From CALAYL01 sp964398475 (GTDB lineage Bacteria > Bacteroidota > Bacteroidia > Chitinophagales > LD1), in assembly GCA_964398475.1 (NCBI GenBank), contig CAYNMP010000003.1:1-64000 (forward strand): a DNA stretch of 64,000 bases, written 5' to 3'. Numbering within the stretch: position 1 is the first letter of the stretch; every line of letters begins with the position of its first letter. Made by a program: the position numbers and the translations under genes. Shown piece after piece: positions 1 to 7,999 of this stretch. The notes beneath the pieces are model-generated. The model saw nothing but the letters and a program-made list of their open reading frames with translations. It ran no database searches and was not told the origin of the DNA.

Positions 1-97
1 CAGCAAAAACTCTACGTATAAACCCTACAGTAATTCTACAACTGTATTTAGTGTAGGATTGCGAATGAATATTGCCTTTAAAGAGTACGTATTCTAA
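1..97 (+). CDS. C-terminal end of an outer-membrane protein (5' end outside window)
   Basis: An open frame entering from the left edge closes with TAA at 95-97. The last residues read V-G-L-R-M-N-I-A-F-K-E-Y-V-F. The alternating hydrophobic pattern and the terminal Phe are typical of the last strand of an outer-membrane beta-barrel, which the BAM machinery recognises. Only about 31 residues are visible, so the family cannot be named. The barrel reading is an inference from this short tail. Confidence 0.5.
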   Translation, partial: SKNSTYKPYSNSTTVFSVGLRMNIAFKEYVF

Positions 98-137
98 GTT
101 TTATATTTTTTTAATGAAAGAATCCAGAAAGTGGTAT

Positions 138-145
138 TAACTTTG
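138..145 (+). promoter_or_regulatory. Bacteroidota -7 box for the DUF1573 gene
   Basis: TAACTTTG matches the TAnnTTTG consensus of the Bacteroidota primary sigma factor. It lies 33 bases before the ATG of the DUF1573 gene. I see no good -33 TTTG at the usual distance. Confidence 0.5.
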
Positions 146-178
146 TGTAGTTTTTAAAACAATAAATAAATTATAAAT

Positions 179-637
179 ATGAAACAGTTATTCCTTATGC
201 TATGTGTAACGATTGGAGTTACTGCTTTTGCGCAAGATAAACCTGCAGAAGTAAAGCCAAATCCAAATGCGCCTAAAATTAAATTCGTACAAGAATCTTT
301 TGATTTCGGAACGGTTGTTGAGGGACCGCAAGCTACCCACGAATTTAAATTCAAAAACGAAGGGAAAGAACCATTAATTCTTTCTAACGTTAAAGCCAGT
401 TGTGGATGTACTGTTCCAACATGGCCTAAAGAGCCAATTTTACCGGGCAAAGAATCTGTAATTACAGCTACATATAATACACAAGGTCGTGTAGGTCCTT
501 TTACCAAAACCATTACCATCGAATCGAACGCTGATGGTGGCAGTAAAGTCCTTACTATTAAAGGAGAAGTGATTAAACCGGAAGACGACAAAAGTATTCC
601 ATTCGCCAATCCATCGATTTTGGCACCTAAAAACTAG
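179..637 (+). CDS. DUF1573 domain protein, exported
   Basis: This 152-aa protein begins with a clear Sec signal peptide (residues 1-18, cut near AFA-Q). The rest is a single DUF1573 / Ig-like domain: F-x-F-G-x-V-x-E-G near residue 41, a central F-K-F-K-N-E-G segment, and the signature S-C-G-C-T-V-P near residue 75. Such proteins are common in Bacteroidota and sit in the periplasm or on the cell surface. The fold resembles MSP/ASPM-type beta-sandwich domains, and the precise role is unknown. It has its own -7 box and a strong terminator, so it is probably monocistronic. Confidence 0.85.
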   Translation: MKQLFLMLCVTIGVTAFAQDKPAEVKPNPNAPKIKFVQESFDFGTVVEGPQATHEFKFKNEGKEPLILSNVKASCGCTVPTWPKEPILPGKESVITATYNTQGRVGPFTKTITIESNADGGSKVLTIKGEVIKPEDDKSIPFANPSILAPKN

Positions 638-657
638 AATTTAGCCTATCATTTTCC

Positions 658-693
658 AAAAGCCCGATTTAAGCTTAGCTTTGTCGGGCTTTT
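658..693 (+). terminator. Rho-independent terminator after the DUF1573 gene
   Basis: A perfect 10-bp stem is formed by AAAAGCCCGA (658-667) and TCGGGCTTTT (684-693), with a U-rich 3' arm. It sits 20 bases after the stop codon and closes the DUF1573 transcript before lpxH. Confidence 0.8.
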
Positions 694-712
694 GAATATC
701 TAATCAAGACCA

Positions 713-1474
713 TTGCAACAACTGAAAAAAATATACTTCATTTCTGATTTACACTTCGGCACACCTGATGCCCATTCAAGTCGTGCGCGGGAATTGAAGT
801 TTGTACAATGGATGGAAGAGGTATCGGTAGATGCAGCAGAAATTTTTATTGTTGGCGACTTGTTTGATTTTTGGCACGAATACGGAACCGTTGTTCCCAA
901 AGGTTTTGTACGGGTGCAAGCGGCTATTGCCAAAGCGGTGGATGCAGGTATTAAAGTGTCGCTTTTCACCGGCAATCACGATTTGTGGCAAAACGATTAT
1001 TTCGAAAAAGAATTGGGCGTTACCCTATATCGCGAACCCATTGAAAGAACTTGGAACGGAAAGCAATTCCTTATCGGACATGGCGATGGATTAGGCCCCG
1101 GAGATCATGGCTATAAGTTCATGAAAAAGGTGTTTACTAACCCACTTTGCCAGTGGCTGTTCAGATGGCTTCACCCTGATTTAGGGATGCAACTGGCCGG
1201 CTACTTCTCCTATAAAAGTAGATATGCGAACGGTACTATTCCCATGGAGTCTTTTCAGGGCGAAGACAAAGAATGGTTGATTCAGTATTGCAAACGAAAA
1301 CTGCAAAGCAAAGCTTACCATTATTTCATCTTTGGTCATCGCCATTTACCTATCGACTTTAAGTTTAACGATGATTGCCGTTACATCAACACCGGAGATT
1401 GGCTGAGCTATTACACGTATGCCGTGTTTGATGGCACAACTCTTGAATTAAAAACCTACGGAAAAGATTCATGA
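713..1474 (+). CDS. lpxH: UDP-2,3-diacylglucosamine diphosphatase (LpxH-type metallophosphoesterase)
   Basis: The 253-aa protein carries the calcineurin-like metal-binding blocks in order: S-D-L-H (D12, H14), G-D-L-F-D-F-W (48-54), G-N-H-D (87-90), G-H-G-D-G (122-126) and G-H-R-H (208-211). Family knowledge: LpxH cleaves the pyrophosphate of UDP-2,3-diacylglucosamine to give lipid X, the fourth step of lipid A synthesis, at the cytoplasmic face of the inner membrane. The only usable in-frame start is TTG at 713, because a stop lies at 701-703. The stop overlaps the next gene by 4 bp (ATGA), so the two are translationally coupled. Confidence 0.88.
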   Translation: MQQLKKIYFISDLHFGTPDAHSSRARELKFVQWMEEVSVDAAEIFIVGDLFDFWHEYGTVVPKGFVRVQAAIAKAVDAGIKVSLFTGNHDLWQNDYFEKELGVTLYREPIERTWNGKQFLIGHGDGLGPGDHGYKFMKKVFTNPLCQWLFRWLHPDLGMQLAGYFSYKSRYANGTIPMESFQGEDKEWLIQYCKRKLQSKAYHYFIFGHRHLPIDFKFNDDCRYINTGDWLSYYTYAVFDGTTLELKTYGKDS

Positions 1475-2277
1475 GTAAAACCAATACATATCGATTTCTC
1501 GCATTTGCTTTGTTTGCGCTCTGCTTAATGAGTTTCGAGCAAGATAAGAGTGTGTTTACGCTCAATAAATCTTTCCCGTTTAAAGCGGATAAAATGTTGG
1601 CCGACCATATTGGCAACTACTATTTGGTGAGCGATTACAAGGTGCAGAAAGTGAACCGATTTGATAGTTTACTGCAATTTCATCAACGCAAAAACTTGGG
1701 GAAAATTGGACGAGTAGATGTTTCAAATCCAATGAAAATATTGGTCTATTTTCCTGATTTTAGAAGCATTGATATTCTCGACAATAACATGACCGAGTTG
1801 CGTGTATTGAAACTCGATGAATATGGCGATATGCAAGTGAATGCCGTATGCGCATCCAACACCAACGGGATTTGGATATATGACGAAAATACAGCCATCC
1901 TGAAACGCATCAACGACCAAGGTGAAATCATCAAACAAAGTGTGTCTACCCGTCAGTCGATGAACAAAGTACTGCACGTTTCCTCTATGCTCGAACGCAA
2001 CGGCTATGTATACCTTTGCGATGAAAATGAAGGTATTGCAGTATTTGACTTGTTCGGGTCCTTTTCAAAACTGATTCCTATCAAAGGCATACAGTCGTTT
2101 AATGTGGTGCAAGACCAACTTATTTTCATGCAACATAAAACCTTGGTCAACTATAATTTGCAAAGCTTATCCGCAAAAGAAATGCAACTACCTAACCCGA
2201 ATGCTAAAGATGTTTGCTTGTTCAACAACAAGCTGGTATCACTAGCCGGGGATTCCGTGAGCATCTTTAATTTCTAG
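1471..2277 (+). CDS. Exported protein with beta-propeller-like repeats, unknown function
   Basis: The 268-aa protein starts with a hydrophobic signal segment (residues 8-22). The remainder has repeating short strands such as I-G-N-Y-Y-L-V-S, G-I-W-I-Y-D-E-N and G-Y-V-Y-L-C-D-E, each followed by a turn. This resembles a six- or seven-bladed propeller of the kind found in NHL-like periplasmic proteins. I recognise no catalytic motif. It overlaps lpxH by 4 bp, so the two are co-transcribed, but a role in the lipid A pathway is not shown by the sequence. Confidence 0.65.
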   Translation: MSKTNTYRFLAFALFALCLMSFEQDKSVFTLNKSFPFKADKMLADHIGNYYLVSDYKVQKVNRFDSLLQFHQRKNLGKIGRVDVSNPMKILVYFPDFRSIDILDNNMTELRVLKLDEYGDMQVNAVCASNTNGIWIYDENTAILKRINDQGEIIKQSVSTRQSMNKVLHVSSMLERNGYVYLCDENEGIAVFDLFGSFSKLIPIKGIQSFNVVQDQLIFMQHKTLVNYNLQSLSAKEMQLPNPNAKDVCLFNNKLVSLAGDSVSIFNF

Positions 2278-2314
2278 GGCTTCAGCCGAAATTCCTATAA
2301 AACATTGTTTTTAT

Positions 2315-2322
2315 TAGCTTTG
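2315..2322 (+). promoter_or_regulatory. Bacteroidota -7 box for prfA
   Basis: TAGCTTTG matches TAnnTTTG exactly and is followed by CACCG, the same context as the atpD promoter at 57270. It lies 19 bases before the prfA ATG. Confidence 0.6.
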
Positions 2323-2341
2323 CACCGTTCAAAAAAGAAAC

Positions 2342-3421
2342 ATGTTTGCACAATTCGACAATTTAAGAGGACGATACATTGAGGTAGGAAAGATGATTTC
2401 CGATCCATCGATTGTGTCGGATATGAAACGATATAAGCAACTCAACAAAGAATACAAAGAGTTGGATACCATTTTGAAAGTGTACGACAGCTATCAAAAT
2501 GTGTTAGCCAATATCGCCAATAACAAAAACATTTTAGAGACTGAAAAAGATGAAGAATTCCGCGATTTAGCGAAAGCGGATTTATTGTTTTTGGAAGAAG
2601 AAAAAGTAAAATACGAAGAGGAATTAAAATCGCTTTTAGTACCGAAAGAAGAGGAAGATGAGCGCGATATTTTATTGGAGATTCGAGCAGGAACGGGTGG
2701 TGATGAGGCATCTATCTTTGTAGGTGATTTGTGTAGAATGTACACGCGCTACTGCGAATTGCAAGGTTGGCAAATCAATATTGTAGATTCGAACGAAGGA
2801 ACAGCCGGTGGTTTCAAAGAAATTATTTTGGAAGTGAAAGGCGATAATGTTTATGGTAGAATGAAATTCGAATCCGGTGTGCATCGTGTGCAGCGTATTC
2901 CGGAAACGGAAACAAAAGGACGTGTACACACCTCAGCCGCATCGGTTGCGGTTTTACCGGAAGCCGATGAAGTGGAAGTAGATATCAACGAAGCCGATAT
3001 AAAAATGGACGTGTATCGCGCACAGGGAGCGGGTGGACAGCACGTTAACCGAACGGAATCAGCTGTGCGATTAACGCACTTACCCACCGGAACGGTAGTG
3101 GCTTGTCAGGCAGAGCGCTCGCAGCACAAGAACCGCGAAACAGCGATGAAAATGTTAAAGACGCGTATTTATGAAGTAGCAGTGCGTAAACACGAAGATG
3201 AAATTGCATCGCGTAGAAAAACATTGGTATCTACCGGTGACCGTTCTGCTAAAATCAGAACCTACAATTATCCGCAAGGACGAATCACCGACCACCGCAT
3301 TGGCATGTCGATATATAACCTAGATGCCTTTATGAATGGCGATATTGGCAGTATGATTGATGGATTAGCGATGGGTGAACAAACGGAGAAACTGAAAGAG
3401 GGAAATATTTCGTTTGAGTAA
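2342..3421 (+). CDS. prfA: Peptide chain release factor 1
   Basis: The 359-aa length is normal for RF1. The catalytic G-G-Q is at residues 231-233 inside G-A-G-G-Q-H-V-N-R, and the stop-codon-reading tripeptide of RF1 (P-x-T) is present as P-E-T in Q-R-I-P-E-T-E. It releases the finished peptide at UAA and UAG codons on the ribosome. The P-x-T motif separates it from RF2, which has SPF. It has its own -7 box upstream. The gene sits alone, with an AT-rich accessory patch following it. Confidence 0.97.
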   Translation: MFAQFDNLRGRYIEVGKMISDPSIVSDMKRYKQLNKEYKELDTILKVYDSYQNVLANIANNKNILETEKDEEFRDLAKADLLFLEEEKVKYEEELKSLLVPKEEEDERDILLEIRAGTGGDEASIFVGDLCRMYTRYCELQGWQINIVDSNEGTAGGFKEIILEVKGDNVYGRMKFESGVHRVQRIPETETKGRVHTSAASVAVLPEADEVEVDINEADIKMDVYRAQGAGGQHVNRTESAVRLTHLPTGTVVACQAERSQHKNRETAMKMLKTRIYEVAVRKHEDEIASRRKTLVSTGDRSAKIRTYNYPQGRITDHRIGMSIYNLDAFMNGDIGSMIDGLAMGEQTEKLKEGNISFE

Positions 3422-3486
3422 GACGAAACCAGTTAAATCCAAATCCTACACCTTACGTACGAAAACTCGAGATATACTTTTACAAA

Positions 3487-4020
3487 ATGCGTAAGGACAT
3501 TGTCTTTATTTTTTCGATTTTAATAATATTCGCAATACTTGGCAATACAATTGGAATATGGTACTCAACCGAGCTTAACAATGGACTAGGCAATTTTAAT
3601 GCTCAACTAAATGGCAATAATTTTGGAGAGACATATAGCTATCTTGTAATTTTCTTTGTTGTGATTAAGGTATTTCCTTTTTTTGATAGAATGAGCGTGA
3701 AAAAACATGCAAGGCTTATTATCAAAAGGAGCAATAAAATATTCAACAGCAAAATTTTAGTTATTGTAAAACATGATGTTGATTTGATTTATAGCGGGAA
3801 AGGATACAGCTTGACATATAACGAAATAACGCTAATGGATATAAAACTTAACAACGTTGAAAACGCCTATTTTACACATTTACCTATTGAGGATTCCGAT
3901 TCATTTTCAGTAGCTTTGTTTCATAACTTTAATATAATTCAAGATCTGGTAATGCTAATGCTGCTTTTAGTATTTGGATTTTTGTTAAGATTTATATTTC
4001 AAAGTATAATTCCAATATAA
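3487..4020 (+). CDS. Small integral membrane protein, unrecognised
   Basis: I do not recognise this 177-aa protein. It has three hydrophobic segments: residues 5-25, about 52-66 and about 152-174. Between the second and third lies a soluble stretch of about 80 residues with many Lys, Asn and Ile. The layout resembles a PH-like (bPH) domain between membrane helices, but this is only a guess. Base and codon use are much more AT-rich than in prfA or argS, with many ATA and AAA codons, which suggests a gene acquired or relaxed independently of its neighbours. A hairpin of repeat type follows its stop directly. Confidence 0.55.
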   Translation: MRKDIVFIFSILIIFAILGNTIGIWYSTELNNGLGNFNAQLNGNNFGETYSYLVIFFVVIKVFPFFDRMSVKKHARLIIKRSNKIFNSKILVIVKHDVDLIYSGKGYSLTYNEITLMDIKLNNVENAYFTHLPIEDSDSFSVALFHNFNIIQDLVMLMLLLVFGFLLRFIFQSIIPI

Positions 4021-4027
4021 CGCCCGC

Positions 4028-4059
4028 TACCGCAAGTTTAGCGAAGTGTAACTTGTTGG
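4028..4059. repeat. Repeat-like hairpin after the AT-rich membrane protein gene
   Basis: CAAGTT (4033-4038) and AACTTG (4050-4055) pair around the loop TAGCGAAGTGT, and the stem can extend outward through CCG/TGG with a bulge. The string resembles short palindromic intergenic repeats I have seen in other Bacteroidota genomes, but copy number cannot be tested here. Confidence 0.4.
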
Positions 4060-4136
4060 ATTAAATAATGCAACTTTTCCACTTCGTAAACATTAACCTT
4101 TTTTGTTAATATCTTACCCCTTTAATAAATAATGAA

Positions 4137-4331
4137 ATGAAAAAAATCTTATTTGCCCTAACTATTGGTTTGGTTTCAATTCAATCGTGTAGCCATAGTT
4201 ATTGCCATTGCAATGGCATCAATGGCGCAAGAACACGCAATTTTACGGTTCCCGAAACAGATTATTGGGAAGCCTTAAAAGCCTGCGAATCGCAGTCCAC
4301 AGCCACTGAGCAATGTACATTAGGTAAATAG
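4137..4331 (+). CDS. Small Cys-rich lipoprotein
   Basis: The 64-aa product has a typical lipoprotein signal: M-K-K-I-L-F-A-L-T-I-G-L-V-S-I-Q-S-C, with lipidation expected at Cys18. The mature part is only about 47 residues and contains C-H-C and two more cysteines. No family is recognised. It sits between the AT-rich membrane protein and the structured repeat region. The signal peptide is the main reason to believe it is a real gene. Confidence 0.5.
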   Translation: MKKILFALTIGLVSIQSCSHSYCHCNGINGARTRNFTVPETDYWEALKACESQSTATEQCTLGK

Positions 4332-4427
4332 TCACCTTTGTTGGCGTAGGCTCTGACTACGTCATAGTGTTCGTTAATCTATGATTAACTCCGCCCTCGT
4401 TCGCTTCCAGCGAGTGAACTAACAAAA

Positions 4428-4460
4428 TGCCTCCGGCATCTTTTTATGATGCCAGAGGCA
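4428..4460 (-). terminator. Imperfect stem-loop, possible second terminator
   Basis: TGCCTC-c-GGCATC (4428-4440) pairs with GATGCC-a-GAGGCA (4448-4460), a 13-position stem with one C/A mismatch and a 7-nt loop. Read on the minus strand it is followed by TTTTG. It may back up the argS terminator, or may belong to the repeat cluster here. Confidence 0.4.
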
Positions 4461-4525
4461 AAAATGAAACTACTCGCAAGATGCGAGCAATGGTAAAAAG
4501 ATAATTTAGAATGTAGTACAATGCC

Positions 4526-4612
4526 GCGTGAAGGATGCGGAAGGCTTGGTGCGCAACGCAGTGGAGCACGGTAGCGCAGCGAACCCTGTAGCAGCCTGAC
4601 CGAAGGGCACGC
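4526..4612. repeat. GC-rich structured intergenic element (repeat or ncRNA-like)
   Basis: The element is bounded by GCGTG (4526-4530) and CACGC (4608-4612), which pair. A second stem, CCCT (4584-4587) with AGGG (4604-4607), and a possible GTGC/GCAC stem inside give a branched fold. It is far richer in GC than its surroundings. The ends GCGTGAAGGAT and GACCGAAGGGCACGCCC resemble a widespread Bacteroidota intergenic repeat that typically starts GCGTGAGGGAT and ends in CACGCCC; this comparison is from memory. It could be a multicopy palindromic repeat or a structured RNA. Confidence 0.5.
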
Positions 4613-4623
4613 CCATAAAAAAA

Positions 4624-4651
4624 ATGCTGTTTGAATAAAATCAAACAGCAT
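4624..4651 (-). terminator. Rho-independent terminator of argS
   Basis: A perfect 11-bp stem, ATGCTGTTTGA (4624-4634) with TCAAACAGCAT (4641-4651), has a 6-nt loop. On the minus strand it is followed by eight U residues (complement of 4617-4624). It lies 24 bases after the argS stop. Confidence 0.85.
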
Positions 4652-4674
4652 AATTCTTACATCTTAAATTCCTA

Positions 4675-6519
4675 TTACATTTTTTCCGGCACATCAATAC
4701 CCAACAACTTCATGGCATGTTTAATGGTATTGGCTGTTGCCTGTGAAATGGTTAATCGCAAATGCTTTTCAGCATCGGTATCGGCAGATAGAATTTTCAA
4801 CTCTCCGTAAAACTTATTGTAGAGCTTGGCCAAGTTATACGCATAGTTCGCAATCTCCGATGGATCGTACTTGTTAGACGCATCGGCAACTACATTTTCG
4901 TATTCGCATAACTGCTGAATTATTTGTCGCTCTACGCCTTGCAAACTCGTTTGCACATCAATGCTATCAGGCGTAATAGCGGCCTTACGAATGATAGAAC
5001 AAATTCGGGCATAAGTGTATTGCACGAACGGACCTGTTTGTCCGTGGAAATCAATCGACTCTTCCGGATTGAAAATAATTTTCTTGTACGGATTTACACG
5101 TAACAAGAAAAACTTCAATGCCCCGAGGCCAATGGTTTTGTACAACGCCTTCGCTTCATCGTTAGTGAAATCGTCAATTTTACCTTGCTCTTTAGTTCGT
5201 TCTTCGGCAATACGCAACACCTCAGCAATCAAATCATCGGCATCTGCTGTTTTGCCTTCGCGCGATTTGAAACGCCCGGTTGGCGATTCCACCATGCCAT
5301 ACGACAAGTGATAAATTCCATCGGCCCACTGATAGCCTAACTTCTGGAGCGTCAACTTCAATACTTTGAAGTGATAATCTTGCTCGTTGCCCACCACATA
5401 AATCATGCGATCCATGTTGAATTCTTTGTGTCGGAGTTCGGCAGTGCCTAAATCTTGTGTGATATAAACGGAAGTTCCATCGCTTCGCAAGACTACCTTT
5501 TCATCTAAACCATCAGGTGTTAAATCAATAATCACCGCCCCATCGGCTCTGCGTTTGAAGACATTTTTCTGCAGACCGAGTTCGATGATTTCTTTACCTA
5601 ATTTATAAGTATCGCTTTCGAAATAATCTTTCTCGAAATCAACGCCTAAGGTATTGAATGTTTCGTTGAATCCTTCATATACCCAACTGTTCATTTTCTG
5701 CCACAAGGCAATGGTTTCGGCATCTCCGGCTTCCCACTTTAACAACAAATCCTTCGCTACATCAAAAATTGGCGTCTCTTGTTCGATGACTTCGCGTTCT
5801 TTTCCCAAGTGTTTGGCAACATTTTCCACCTCCGCTCCTAGTGCATATTTTTCGCGCAACTGTGCATCTACAATCTTTCCAAATTCTACATAATAATCGC
5901 CCACAAAGTGATCGCCTTTAATACCGGTACTTTGCGGAGTAGCGCCATTACCGGCATGCAAATAAGCGGCAATGGATTTGCAAATAGCAATCCCACGATC
6001 GTTGTAGATATTCACTTTCGTAACATCGTAGCCATCAGCTTTCAACACTTCACTCATCGAAAAACCAAGCATCATGTTTCGCAAATGCCCAATGTGCAAG
6101 GGTTTGTTGGTATTTGGTCCGCAATATTCTAATACTACTTTTCCTGCTTTTGGCGCAATGGTCGTTACCTTTCCGGAAGCGATTTTACTTTGTAATTGCT
6201 TCGCCCAAAATTGATCGGAGAATTTTAGGTTGATGAAGCCTTTATCTAAATCGGTGGCTGCGAATTGAGCACGAATGGATTCCACAGCTTCGCCTTCCTG
6301 TTTAGCCAAAATAGTTGACGCAACTGTTAATACGATTTCTTTTAAATCGGCATTATTCTCCTTGGCGATCTTGCGCAAGGCATTAAAATTGAACGCATAA
6401 TCCCCTAAATGACGAAAATCGGGGTTAATCTGACTGATACTAATGTTGGGGATATCCACCCCAAAATTGGCCTTAAAATAGTCTTTCAGCGACTCTTGTA
6501 TTTCTTTCTTGAACTCCAT
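4675..6519 (-). CDS. argS: Arginyl-tRNA synthetase
   Basis: The 614-aa class I synthetase charges tRNA-Arg. Order of parts: N-terminal tRNA-binding domain (about 1-110), catalytic core with H-I-G-H at 142-145 preceded by C-G-P-N-T-N-K-P, the degenerate KMSKS loop G-R-F-K-S-R-E-G-K, and the all-helical anticodon-binding domain that ends in the usual L-L-G-I-D-V-P-E-K-M. It is transcribed away from the arginine decarboxylase gene, with only 78 bp between the two starts, so both promoters lie in that gap. A strong terminator follows. Confidence 0.97.
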   Translation of the reverse strand: MEFKKEIQESLKDYFKANFGVDIPNISISQINPDFRHLGDYAFNFNALRKIAKENNADLKEIVLTVASTILAKQEGEAVESIRAQFAATDLDKGFINLKFSDQFWAKQLQSKIASGKVTTIAPKAGKVVLEYCGPNTNKPLHIGHLRNMMLGFSMSEVLKADGYDVTKVNIYNDRGIAICKSIAAYLHAGNGATPQSTGIKGDHFVGDYYVEFGKIVDAQLREKYALGAEVENVAKHLGKEREVIEQETPIFDVAKDLLLKWEAGDAETIALWQKMNSWVYEGFNETFNTLGVDFEKDYFESDTYKLGKEIIELGLQKNVFKRRADGAVIIDLTPDGLDEKVVLRSDGTSVYITQDLGTAELRHKEFNMDRMIYVVGNEQDYHFKVLKLTLQKLGYQWADGIYHLSYGMVESPTGRFKSREGKTADADDLIAEVLRIAEERTKEQGKIDDFTNDEAKALYKTIGLGALKFFLLRVNPYKKIIFNPEESIDFHGQTGPFVQYTYARICSIIRKAAITPDSIDVQTSLQGVERQIIQQLCEYENVVADASNKYDPSEIANYAYNLAKLYNKFYGELKILSADTDAEKHLRLTISQATANTIKHAMKLLGIDVPEKM

Positions 6520-6597
6520 GCCACAAACTTATAATTTTTTACGCGCATTTATTTTCGCTTTTTGCGTTATTTGTAGCTTCAAATTGAAATTGTATCC

Positions 6598-7989
6598 ATG
6601 CACAAGAACCCGAAATACAAAGAATTGATTGAGCAAACCTTCGATTTCCCGCAAAAGGAATTCAAAGTGGAGAACAACAGCCTACAGTTCAACAACCTGC
6701 CGTTGATGGACATTATCGAAAAATACGGTACGCCTTTGCGCCTTACCTATTTACCGAAAATCGGGCAGCAGATACAACGGGCCAGAAGGTTATTCAATTC
6801 GTCTATAGCCAACCTCGACTACAAAGGCAATTACTATTATTGTTACTGCACAAAGTCATCGCACTTTTCGTTTGTAGTAGAAGAAGCTTTGAAAAGCAAT
6901 GTGTTTTTGGAAACCTCATCGGCATTCGATTTCGAGTTGATTAAGAAATTAGAGGCGAAGAAAAAACTGACTAAGGACATTCAGATAATTTGCAACGGAT
7001 ATAAAACGCAGAGTTACCAAAATAACATTATTGAAGCCATTCAGAACGGGTACAAAAACATTATTACCGTTTTAGATAATGTGCAAGAATTAGATAAATA
7101 TCAACCGCTGGATGAGCCATTACAAATAGGTATGCGTATTGCAGCGGAAGAAGAACCGAAGTATGAATTTTACACTTCGCGTTTAGGGATTCGCGCGAAT
7201 GATGTGGTTTCTTACTATCAGCAAAAGATTCAAAACAACCCGAAATACGTTTTGAAAATGTTGCACTTCTTTATCGATACCGGCATTAAAGACGTGAACT
7301 ATTATTGGACGGAATTCCACAAGGCGCTGAAAATTTATGTGGAGTTGAAACGTATTTGTCCGACCTTGAATTCCATTAACCTTGGCGGTGGAATGCCGAT
7401 TAAACAATCGTTGGCCTTCGATTTCGATTACGAATACATGATCAATGAAATTGTTACACAAATCAAAAATGTGTGTAGCGAAGTGAATGTAGAAGAGCCG
7501 CATATCTACACTGAATTTGGAAGTTACACGGTGGGAGAAACCGGTGCTGTGATTTTTTCGGTGTTGGGACAAAAACAACAAAACGATAGAGAATCGTGGT
7601 ATATGCTCGATGGTTCGTTGATGAACAACTTGCCTGATATTTGGGGACTATCACAGCGTTTCATCATGTTGCCCATCAACAAATGGAACGAAGAATACAA
7701 GCAAGTGAATTTGGGAGGTATCACCTGCGATGTAGGCGATTACTACAATTCAGATGCGCACATCAACCAGGTGTATTTGCCGAATATCAAAGAGGGCGAA
7801 AAATTGTATATCGGATTTTTCCATACCGGAGCCTACCAAGATACCTTGAGTGGTTATGGAGGAATCAAACATTGTTTACTCCCTTCTCCTCCGCACATTT
7901 TAATTGACGAAGTGAAAGGAAAATTGGTGTACACCACTTTTGCGGAAGAGCAAACGGCTGAAAGTATGATGAAAATTTTAGGCTACTAA
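6598..7989 (+). CDS. speA: Arginine decarboxylase, short Bacteroidota type (fold III PLP enzyme)
   Basis: The 463-aa protein is an alanine-racemase-fold (fold type III) PLP decarboxylase. The PLP lysine is probably K86 in Y-C-Y-C-T-K-S-S-H-F. The glycine-rich phosphate-binding loop is N-L-G-G-G-M-P. Near residue 300 is T-E-F-G-S-Y, and near the C-terminus H-T-G-A-Y-Q. From memory, proteins of this length and motif set in Flavobacteria and relatives are annotated as biosynthetic arginine decarboxylase, which makes agmatine for polyamines. A related substrate such as diaminopimelate cannot be excluded. It is divergent from argS, which uses the same amino acid. Confidence 0.75.
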   Translation: MHKNPKYKELIEQTFDFPQKEFKVENNSLQFNNLPLMDIIEKYGTPLRLTYLPKIGQQIQRARRLFNSSIANLDYKGNYYYCYCTKSSHFSFVVEEALKSNVFLETSSAFDFELIKKLEAKKKLTKDIQIICNGYKTQSYQNNIIEAIQNGYKNIITVLDNVQELDKYQPLDEPLQIGMRIAAEEEPKYEFYTSRLGIRANDVVSYYQQKIQNNPKYVLKMLHFFIDTGIKDVNYYWTEFHKALKIYVELKRICPTLNSINLGGGMPIKQSLAFDFDYEYMINEIVTQIKNVCSEVNVEEPHIYTEFGSYTVGETGAVIFSVLGQKQQNDRESWYMLDGSLMNNLPDIWGLSQRFIMLPINKWNEEYKQVNLGGITCDVGDYYNSDAHINQVYLPNIKEGEKLYIGFFHTGAYQDTLSGYGGIKHCLLPSPPHILIDEVKGKLVYTTFAEEQTAESMMKILGY

Positions 7990-7999
7990 GTCACACTTT

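Larger units (their letters stand above)
4332..4674. other. Gene-free region of 343 bases with stem-loops
   Basis: No convincing gene lies here; frames on the minus strand cover it only by chance and encode low-quality Ser/Arg-rich peptides. It holds an imperfect hairpin (4428-4460), a GC-rich folded element (4526-4612) and the argS terminator (4624-4651). Confidence 0.7.

Noticed and set aside
4021..4060. Integron attC-like site after the AT-rich membrane gene (ends in GTTGGAT, starts near ATAAC)
   Set aside because: The 3' part fits GTTRRRY, but the 5' part ATATAAC does not fit RYYYAAC well. The element is too short for most attC sites, and there is no integrase and no second cassette with the same site.
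4385..4651. 88-aa minus-strand frame across the structured region
   Set aside because: It has a Ser/Arg-rich composition, spans a terminator and a folded repeat element, and has no start signal or family likeness.
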